DNA from: Desulfobacteraceae bacterium
GTDB lineage: Bacteria; Desulfobacterota; Desulfobacteria; Desulfobacterales; Desulfosalsimonadaceae
Assembly: GCA_011390465.1 (NCBI GenBank)
Contig: JAABSH010000022.1
Span: 1-53,490 of the forward strand
Direction: 5' to 3'
DNA length: 53,490 bases
Below, in pieces: positions 8,911 through 19,100 of this stretch (the stretch's first letter is position 1; the number at the start of each line of letters is the position of its first letter). Both the position numbers and the translations under genes were made by a program. The notes beneath the pieces are model-generated. The model ran no database searches. It was not told where the DNA came from and was given only the letters and a program-made list of their open reading frames with translations.

Positions 8911-9045
8911 AAAACACGGCAGCTTGAGAGAAGCAGATAACCATATAATAATAGATGAATGATGAAACCGATAAAGTGTTTCAGGGAGCTTATGTTTGAT
9001 GCGATTCATACTATCAAAAAGGGTAAGGTAAAGGGAGGTAGCAAA

Positions 9046-9990
9046 ATGAAAAATGTTTTTAGGTTGCTTTTATTTGCAATGGGGCTATGCATTTTTTTAG
9101 TTCCGGCTTTCTGTTTTGGCGCGGAACAAATTGTACTGTCGGATGATTTCAGCGGCAATTTATCCACTAACTGGATCACAGGCACCAATACCGCTCTGAA
9201 CCCCGGCGGTCCCACCCTATCCATAATCAGCGGCATGGCAACAGCGACCCAGGCATATGACTACATTGAAACCAAAGCGTCTTACGCCGGCAGCACCATT
9301 CGCGTTGAAGTGGACCTGGAAAGGATTTCCGGAAGCAACCAGTGTCTTGATTTTGTCATTGAATTCACAGCGGCTCGCGATGCCGCCGGGATTGTAAGAC
9401 TGCGTTACGGCCTCACTGCCAAAGACAGCATTAATGTGGGGATCGCCCCTTCATTGACCGAGCCATATGGTTCAACCACATGGTCCTGTATTAATGATGA
9501 CGGCTATCTCTATGAACTTGATTCAACAGTGCTGCCATACAAAGGAACCGCGGTATTGACCTACAACAATGGCAATATCACGTTTGCTTTCACAAATGAA
9601 GAAAACCAGACAATAACCACTCCCGCCATTCCGGCAGGTACCTTTGATGCCACCAAAATACGCTTATGGGCCATGGGATCAAGTGGTTCACCCCGATATC
9701 TGGATAATGTTAAAATCTATACTGGCGGCGGCGGTCAGGCCGGCTGCAACTGCCCGGATACGGACAATGACGGAGTGCCGGATGACTGGGACAATTGTCC
9801 GGCCACACCTGCGGGTTCATTTGTGGACAGCACCGGCTGCCCGGGCGGCGGAACCGGCATTTACACCCAGGAAGATATGGATTTGATGGTGAACCAGATG
9901 CTGGAGTGGGATACCAATGATGATGGTAAAATCGGTTTGATTGAAGCCATCCGGGCCCTGCAAACCAGTGCGGGAATCGATAGTCATTAA
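9046..9990 (+). CDS. secreted protein with concanavalin-like, thrombospondin-3-like and EF-hand/dockerin-like C-terminus
   Basis: The 314-aa product starts at ATG 9046 after a strong AGGGAGG; the frame is open from 8959, but this start gives a clean signal peptide ending near CFGAEQ. Residues about 28-230 form a beta-rich region (DDFSGNLSTNWITG, IRVEVDLERISGS, YLDNVKIYTGGG) resembling LamG/concanavalin-like carbohydrate-binding folds. Next comes a calcium-binding stretch (DTDNDGVPDDWDNCP), thrombospondin type-3-like. The end is one EF-hand/dockerin-like loop, DTNDDGKIGLIEAIRALQ. The closing DGKIGLIEAIRALQTSAGI closely resembles the last residues of the giant protein downstream, suggesting shared surface attachment or assembly. 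The substrate is unknown. Confidence 0.75.
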   Translation: MKNVFRLLLFAMGLCIFLVPAFCFGAEQIVLSDDFSGNLSTNWITGTNTALNPGGPTLSIISGMATATQAYDYIETKASYAGSTIRVEVDLERISGSNQCLDFVIEFTAARDAAGIVRLRYGLTAKDSINVGIAPSLTEPYGSTTWSCINDDGYLYELDSTVLPYKGTAVLTYNNGNITFAFTNEENQTITTPAIPAGTFDATKIRLWAMGSSGSPRYLDNVKIYTGGGGQAGCNCPDTDNDGVPDDWDNCPATPAGSFVDSTGCPGGGTGIYTQEDMDLMVNQMLEWDTNDDGKIGLIEAIRALQTSAGIDSH

Positions 9991-10013
9991 ATGATCTTGA
10001 CCAGTTTTTTGTA

Positions 10014-10070
10014 GATCGGGATTCATATCCCGACACCGGACACCGGCATGTCGAAATATGAATCCCTGTC
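10014..10070. repeat. decayed inverted pair of GTCGGGAT palindromes
   Basis: GATCGGGATTCATATCCCGAC is followed, after CACCGGACACCGGCAT, by GTCGAAATATGAATCCCTGTC, a mutated reverse copy. The arrangement equals that at 8594-8641, so this is an older copy of the same double element, lying between the two dockerin-bearing genes. Confidence 0.65.
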
Positions 10071-10177
10071 TGAAGATGATTTGAGGCACCCCTGCCTCAT
10101 TCTCACATGCAGTTACTCGGATTACAGGGCAATATTATAAAACATTATTTGGATTGGTTTTTTGGGGAGAACAAAAA

Positions 10178-13100
10178 ATGAAACGCTATTTCACTGTTGT
10201 TTTGGCGGCAATGGCAGTTGTGGCCGGTGTTTTTTCAAATGCCCTGGCAACCGATGTTTACGGCACAATTTCAACCAGCAGGACATGGACCGCGGCTGAA
10301 AGTCCCTATGTGGTGACGGATCAAATCACCGTGGCCGCGGGCGCGACGCTGACCCTTCAGCCGGGGGTGGTGGTGCAATTCAGAGACAATAAAGGACTTT
10401 GGGTGGACGGCACTTTATCCGCGCCCGGCACGTCGGCCAGTCCCATTACATTTACGGGCACGACGGAAAGATCTGACTGGTGGTGGGGAATCATCATCCG
10501 GAACAATGGAACAGCGACATTTGACTGGTGTGATATCGGGTATGCCGGGTATTCCGATAACGCTGGAATTTTAAAAAGCGGCACCGGTTCCCTGACCCTT
10601 AAAAATTCAACGCTTCATGATCATGGTGGTGACGGGCTGCGCATTGCCGCCGGTTACGGGACATTTGTTTCCTCTGGCAATACGTTTTCCAATAACAACT
10701 ATGGGGTGCATTTGGGCATCAACACCTCGTTTGATGACAATACATCGGATTTTCAGAATAATAATGTGGATCTGCATGTGGACGGGGGAACCATTACCGG
10801 CGATACGGTCTGGCATTTGAAAAAGGATTATTCCGTTTATGTCAGTGGCGGCATTACCGTGGGCGAAACCGGCACGTTGACGATCAAGGCCGGCACGGTG
10901 GTCAAGCCGAAGCAGTATGTGGGATTCTGGGTCGACGGCGTGTTGGAGGTTGCCGGCACATCAACTGAACCGGTTTATTTTACGGACTGGCGGGATGATA
11001 CCGTGGGCGGGGACGCCGATGGAAACGCGGATGCCAGCGTCCCGGTCCCGGGCTGGTGGAAAGCGATTTATGTTCAAAACAGCGGAAGTGCGGTTTTCGA
11101 TTATTGTACTATCCGGTATGCCGGATACTCGGACAATGTAGGCGTTTATAAGACCGGCTCAGGTGATTTGGAAATGAACGATTCCACGGTTTCTCATACC
11201 CAGGGCAATGGTCTGAAAGTGGACAGCAGCACCGGCGAGGTAATGCTTCCCCGGTCAGTGTTTACCGAAAACACCTGGTCCGGGCTGTACATGAAATCGG
11301 GCCCCGCTTCCGCGACCGGCTGCACCTTTACCAATAACGGCACCTATGGAATCTTTCAGGAAATCAATGATTCCCTGATGTACACCGGCAACACCTTTAG
11401 CGGAAACGACGCGGGAGGTGTGGGGGTTGCCGGCGGCACCATCAATGCAAACCTTACCTGGCGCCCGGCAGGCAATCCGTTTGTGGTCACCGGCAACGTC
11501 ACGGTGGCCGAGGGCGCCACCCTGACCCTCGAACCCGGGACGGTCGTGGAGTTCGGCCAATATACGGGGCTCTGGGTGGACGGGACCCTGTCCGCCGTGG
11601 GCACGTCGGTCAGCCCCATTACCTTTACCGGCACCACGGAAACACCGGGCTGGTGGCGGGCGATCGGTGTCCAGAACAGCGGCTCGGCCGACTTTGACTG
11701 GTGCGACATCGGTTATAGCGGGTATTCGGCGGGTGCCGGGATTTTGAAAACCGGGACCAGTGCGCTTTCCCTGAAAAACACCCGGATTCATCACACGAGC
11801 GGTGACGGCCTGCGCATTGCCGAAGGTTACAGTGATTTTATTTCCTCGGGCAATACGTTTTCCACTAACAACTATGGAGTGCGTCTGGGCATCAACACGT
11901 CTTTTGACGACAATACGTCGGATTTTCAGGACAACAACATTGATATGTTCGTGGATGGCGGGACTATTACCGGGGATACGGTCTGGCATTTGAAAAAGGA
12001 TTATTCCGTTTATGTCAGCGGCAGCATTACCGTGGGCGAAACCGGCGCGTTGACGATCAAGGCCGGCACGGTGGTCAAGCCGAAGCAGTATGTGGGATTC
12101 TGGATCGACGGTGTGCTGGAGGTTGCCGGCACATCAACTGAACCGGTTTATTTTACGGACTGGCGCGATGATACCGTGGGCGGGGACGCCGATGGAAACG
12201 CGGATGCCAGCGCTCCGGCGCCCGACTGGTGGTGGAAGATCAATGTTCAGAATGCCGGCTCGGCAACCCTTTCCGGGTGCACGATACGCTATGCCGGATA
12301 CTCGAGTGACGTGGGGGTTTACAAGACCGGCTCCGGTGATCTGTCAATGACCGGGTGTACCCTGTCCCATATTCACGGCAACGGCCTGGTGGTGGAAAAC
12401 AGCACCGGTGCGACCACGGTATCGCAATCAAGTTTTATTGATAATATCTGGTCCGGGCTGTACATGAAATCGGGCCCCGTTTCCGCAACCGGCTGCACCT
12501 TTACCAATAACGGCACCTATGGAATCTTTCAGGAAATCAATGATTCCCTGATGTACACGGGCAACACCTTCAGCGGAAACGGCGCGGGAGGCGTGGGCGT
12601 TGCCGGCGGCACCATCAATGCAAACCTGACCTGGTGCCCGGCGGGCAATCCGTTTGTGGTGACCGGCAACGTCACGGTGGCCGAGGGCGCCACCCTGACC
12701 CTCGAACCCGGGACAGTCGTGAAGTTCGGCCAGTTTAAGGGGCTCTGGGTGGACGGGACCCTGTCCGCCGTGGGCACGTCGGCCAGTCCCATTACCTTTA
12801 CCGGCACCACGGAAGCACCGGACTGGTGGTGGGTGATCGGTGTCCAGAACAGCGGCTCGGCCGACTTTGACTGGTGCGACATCGGCTATGGGGGGTATTC
12901 GGCCAATGCCGGGATTTTGAAAACCGGGACCGGCGCGCTTTCCCTGAAAAACACCCGGATTCATCACACAAGCGGCGACGGCCTGCGCATCGCATCGGGT
13001 TACAGCGAATTTATTTCCTCGGGCAATACCTTTTCCAACAACAACTATGGGGTGCGGCTCGGCATCAACACGTCTTTCGACGACAATACGTCGGATTTTC

Positions 13101-16100
13101 AGGACAACAACACTGATGTGTTCGTGGATGGGGGGACTATTACCGGGGATACGGTCTGGCATCTGAAAAAGGATTATTCCCTGTACGTCAGTGGCGGGGT
13201 GACTGTGGGCGAAACCGGCTCGTTGACGGTAAATCCGGGCACGGTGGTCAAACCGAAGCAGTATGTGGGGTTCTGGGTCGACGGTGTGCTGGCGGTTGCC
13301 GGCACATCGGCTGATCCGGTGGTGTTTACGGACTGGCGCGACGATACGGTGGGCGGGGATGCCAACCATGACGGGGATGCCAGCGCTCCGGCGCCTGACT
13401 GGTGGTGGATGATCCATGTTCGCAACAACGGCTCGGCGACCTTTGATGGATGTGATATCGCCTATAGCGGGTATTCGTCCAATGCCGGGATTTGGAAAAC
13501 CGGGACTGGTGTCCTTTCCCTGAAAAGCACCCGGATTCATGATATCGGCGGTGATGGTCTGCGGATGGAGGACAGCATCGGGGACCATGAAATTTGCCGT
13601 TCGGAATTCAGCAATTGCAATAACGGGGTTTTGGCCAAGAACCAGGGGTTGCCGATTGTCATTAGCGAATCACGGTTCATCGAAAATACCGGTTATGGGG
13701 TGTTAAATCAGAATTCGGTCGAGGTGGATGCCCGGAACAACTGGTGGGGGGATGAGACCGGACCGCTGCATGATACCTTAAATCCCGATGCGTTGGGGGA
13801 CCGCGTCAGTGACGGGGTCCTTTTTGATCCCTGGCGCACCACTGCGAGCGTGGCGGAAATTTTGTCTCCCAGACGTTCCGGGACCCTGGTTCAGGGAGAT
13901 GCGCTGCGGCTGAGCGGTGCTGCAATGAATAATCCCGCTTACAGTTACGTTTGGAATTTCAGCGACGGCCGCCGTCTTTCAGAGCGCAATCCCGGGGTGG
14001 TGACGTTTCCCGATCCTGGAATGGTGCAGGTGGCATACAGTGCCGTTATCGATGGACAGGCGGACACCAGCCCGGATACCCGAGCCTTTAATGTGGTAGC
14101 AGATACCGGCATGAATCCGGATTTTCAAGCCGCGGGTCTGTTATTACCGGACGGCCTGGCAGTGGGACAGTCCGCGACCATCACTTATACTGTACGTAAT
14201 GTGGGTAATGGCAACATTCTGGGGGAAACATGGACCGATGCACTGTATCTTTCCGCTGATCCCTTTCTGGATGCATCAGATACCGTACTGGGGTCTGTTT
14301 CCGTAGCAAAAGATCTTGTTGCGGGCGCATCATATCAAAATACCATGAATATCACCCTTCCTGTGTTTGAAGAAGGGGCCTGGTATGCGATTCTGTCTGT
14401 GAATGATGACTGGGATCTGCTGGAACAGCACCGGTTGAACAATGAACGTGCGGCTTCCGTGAATGTTCGGATTCCGGAACTGGAAAACGGGGTAAGTCAG
14501 GTCGTGGATTACGCGGCCGGTCCTGTGGAACAGTATTTCAGGATGACCGCAAACGATGGAAAGAATCTGGTGCTGGATTTTCAGCCGGATGCAACCGGCC
14601 TGGAAGTATATGTCCGATATGGGGGCCTGCCGGAGCGGGGCACATATGATTATCGGGCAACCAGCGGTAAACTGACCATCCCGTCCGCAACAGACGGTAA
14701 CTGGTATGTCCTGGTATATGGAAATATGTCTCAACCCGGGCAATACGCAGTTGAATATGCCACTGCAAGTGTGGCCGTGACCGGGGTATCCCCGTCGCGT
14801 TTCAGCACCCTTGACGATGTGTCTTTGATTTTGACCGGTGCCGGATTTGCCGGTTCGTTAACCGTTGTGCTGGTGGATACCGACGGCACGGCTTTTGCCG
14901 CAGACACCGTTCAGGTGGATTCCTGGACCCAGGCGGCGGCATCTTTTTCCGCGGGATCGATTCCGGCAGGCAGTTATAATCTGCGGGTAACCTGTGGATC
15001 GGATACGGATGAATTGTCCAATACAGTTGAAATTGTCGCCGGGGGCAAGCCGAAATTCGAGACCAACCTGATTCTGCCCGCCCGGTTCGGGTACCATTAT
15101 CTGGCCACGGTCTACGTGGAGTACAGGAATGTCGGGGATGCGCCCATGCCCGCTCCGCTCCTGGTGGTGACGGCATCTCAGGATAATCAGAATACGCCGG
15201 GTGCCATTCGAAACGGCGCCATTATGACCCTTGACGCCACCCGGCGAAGCTCTGGTTTCTGGACATCTGCCATGCCGGAAGGGTTTTCCAACTCCGTGCA
15301 GTTTCTGGCATCCGGGGAAAATCCGGGAATGCTTCAGCCGGGTGAATCCGGGCGGGTTCCCGTATACTACGCAGGCTGGCAGAAACCCTGGGCGATTCCC
15401 GAATACCCGCCCATTGAATGGCGGGTGGGGGTGCTGGATGCGGATGATCAGACACCGGTGAACTGGACCGGTTTCAAGGAAGACATGCGGCCGGATCATA
15501 TACCCGCCGATGCCTGGGACGTTGTCTGGGATAATTTCGTGGCCCTGGCTGGCACGACCTGGGGCGATTACGTGGGCATGCTCAGCCGGGATGCGAGTTA
15601 TCTTTTCCGGCAGGGTCAGCGGCTGGATGATATTGCGTCGCTGCTGGCCCTGGCCTTTCGGAAAGCCGACGGAATGAGCCCTCTTTATTCCCTGGCCCGG
15701 GGAGTGGATGCTGTTGTTGGAGGGCCGGGCTTTGACATTGTTTTTGAACGACTGTTTGCCCAACCCATCTCCCGAAGGTTTGAACTGGGGGCGCTGGGCC
15801 GTGGCTGGGCTCACAACTGGCAATACCGGCTGACAAAAAAATCGGATGGCACGGTGGAAATCACCGACATGACAGGCACGCCCCGGATTTTTCAGCCGGA
15901 CAGCCGGTATGAAGGGCGATATTTATCCCAGCCTGGAGACAAAGGATCGCTGCGTTCCGCCGGTGGGGGGCAATATGCCCTCACCGAAGGCAGTGGAATG
16001 ATAAGGGCTTTCCTTCCGGACGGGAAATTGAATTATATCGAAGATACAAACGGCAACCGGATTACCTGTGGCTATTCAGGCGATCAGCTCTCAACATTGA

Positions 16101-19100
16101 CCCATTCCGCAGACCCGTCGCTGAAGCTGACCCTGGGCTATCAGGGCGATTTGATCAAAACCGTCACCGATCATCTGGGCCGCCAAACCATTTACGCCTA
16201 TAATGGCGAGCACCTGGCTTCCGTCGAAACATCCGATGGCCGGATCACTGTTTTTGATTATAATGAAATGGCGGGTTCAGCCAGTCAGCATGCGCTGACG
16301 CGGATCACCCCGCCAGCCGGCGCGCAGTTATCTTACACCTACGACGATCAGGGCCGCTTGAAAAGCATCTGTCGCGGAGACGATACCGAAAAATATACAT
16401 TTACATACATCGACGGCACAGTGAGCGCCACAGACCAGCTCAACCACACCAGCCGTTTTTATTTTGATTATGGCGGCCGCATGGTCAAAGATGAAAATGC
16501 CCTGGGCGAGGCTACGCAACTGACGTTTGATGATGTGGGCAACCTTACGGCAATCACTGATCCCGAAGGCATCAGCATGATCCTTGGCTATGACGGAAAA
16601 GGCAATCTCACTGAAATTACAAATGCGATGCGTCAGAAGACCCGGTTTACCTATTCGAGAACCTACAATCGGCTGGCCTCGGTCACCGACGCAAATGGCA
16701 ATCGCTGTGTTTATAATTACGATGGAAAAGGGAATCTCGCCGCCGTTGTTTACCCCGACGGCAGTGAGGAAAGCTGGACCTTCGATGCGGCGGGCAATCC
16801 CGCCTCCTGGACCAACCGGCGAGGTAACCCTATTGACTACACCTATGACACACAGGGCCGCATAACACACAAAACCTATGCGGATAATGCTTCCGTAAGT
16901 TACACCTATGATGAGAACGGCAATATTGAAACGGCCTCGGATGAAGGCGGCACCACAACGTTCACCCATGATGCTGATGATTATCTCGTGCGAATCGACT
17001 ATCCCGGGAACCGTTATCTGATCTTTGGCTATGATGATGCAGGCCGCAGAATATCCAGCAAAGACCACCTCGGATACGTGATAAACTACACGTATGACAC
17101 GTCCGGGAGGTTGAAGCGGTTGTCAGATGGCGCGAACGCCGACATTGTTTTGTATGACTACGACGCGCTCGGCCGTTTGTCCCGAAAAACCATGGGCAAC
17201 GGCGTATATGCCGTCTATACCTATGATGCCGCGGACAGGCTGTCGAGTCTGATCAACTATAAACCGACCGGCACGGAATTGTCCCGCTTCGAATATGCCT
17301 ATGACCGTCGGGGGCGACGCATTTCCATGACCACACACTATGGTGTCTGGCATTATTATTATGACAATCTCGGACAATTGACCCGGGCAATGCTGGTATC
17401 AGGAGATACGGACCTTATTGCAAACCAGGATTTGACTTACGAATACGATGCGCTGGGCAACCGGGTAAAAACCGTAGAAAACGGTGTTTCCGAAGCATAC
17501 ACCATAAATTCCCTGAATCAGGTAGTAACGGTCGGTGATCGGAGCTATAACTATGATGTTGACGGAAACCTGATTCAGGAAGATGCCCCAGGGGGCACAA
17601 CCGCTTATGCCTATGATGACGAAAATCGGCTGGTCGTCGTCACCAAAGGGGGAGATACCTGGAAATACACATACGATACCATGGGCAACCGAACGGCTGT
17701 GGATAAAAACGGCATCATAACCCATTATGTCTTTGATCCCGCCGGCCTGGGAAATGTCGTCGGAGAGTATTCGGGAACCGGCCTGGTTGCACGATATGTC
17801 CATGGATTGGGACTGTTAAGCAGAATGCTGCCCTCCGGGGCGTCGGATTATTATACCTTTGATCCCACGGGCAATGCCCATGAACTGACCGGTGTGGAGG
17901 GCGTGACGCGAAATTCCTACGCTTATCAGCCGTTTGGCAAACCTTTGCTGGAAAGTCAGACCCTGGCCAATTCCTTTCGGTTTGTCGGTGAATCAGGGGT
18001 TATGGCCGATCCCACCGGGATGAATTACATGCGAAAACGATATTATGATCCGTTGCAGGGACGATTTACAAGCATGGATCCCATCGGACTGGACGGTGGA
18101 GATGAAAATTTTTACCGCTATGCCTTGAACAATCCGGCAAGCTTTATTGATCCTGACGGGGAGATTGGAATCGTCGCCGGGACATTGCTGGCATATGGAT
18201 TATATAGAATCGGTAGTTGGGGTATCAATGTTATCAGAGACGTTGATAGAAGACTGGAAAGAGCAGAGAGAGCAGGCCGATTGCCACTTGAACAGAAGAT
18301 TAAACATTTTAACCGCATATATCGAAAAGAAGCTTATGAAGATGTCCGCGCTGTTTCCAAACATGGATTTGATGCCGTAAAAACGACGTATACGATAGCA
18401 ATAGAAGGCCCAGGTTATGGGGTTATCGATGCAACATCAGATGTGTTGTTAATAGATGCGCCCACCCCACCCACCATTGCCGGCGCAGACGGCGACAGCG
18501 GAATGGCCGGTTCTGTGGATCCCAATGAAAAGATCGTTATGGCCGGTTATGGTGATGCCAATTATGTGGCGGACGGCGCCCGAGTGGCCTATCGCATTGA
18601 TTTTGAAAATATGGCATCGGCATCCGCACCGGCCCAGTTTGTAACGGTCCGGGATCAATTGTCGACGGATCTGGACGTCCGCACGGTGGAATTTCTGGAA
18701 GCCGGCTTTGGCGATATGCTCATCCCGATTCCGCCCGGCCTTCAGTATTTTAATGATATCGTAGATTATGATTATGCGGATGACGACTATGATTTTTCGA
18801 TTCAGGTGCGGGTGGAGATCTGGATTGAAGACGGCCGGGTGTGCGCCAATTTCAGTGCCATTGATCCGTCAAGCGGGGAGTTTGAACTGCCCCCGCCCGT
18901 GGACGTCGGTTTTCTCATGCCGGAAAACGATACCGGCCGGGGCAAGGGATATGTCAGTTTTGCCGTGGCCCCGAAAGCCGGGCTTGCCAATGGGACAGCC
19001 GTGCGAAATGTGGCGGCGATTCAATTTGACGGCAGCTTGATGATTGACACCAATCAGGTGGATCCCATGGACCCGTCCCGGGGCACCGACCCGGAAAAAG

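Noticed and set aside
11255-13588. Minus-strand open frames across the beta-helix repeats
   Set aside because: They repeat with the same 1173-base period as the sense gene and have no ribosome binding sites. They are mirror frames of the repeats.
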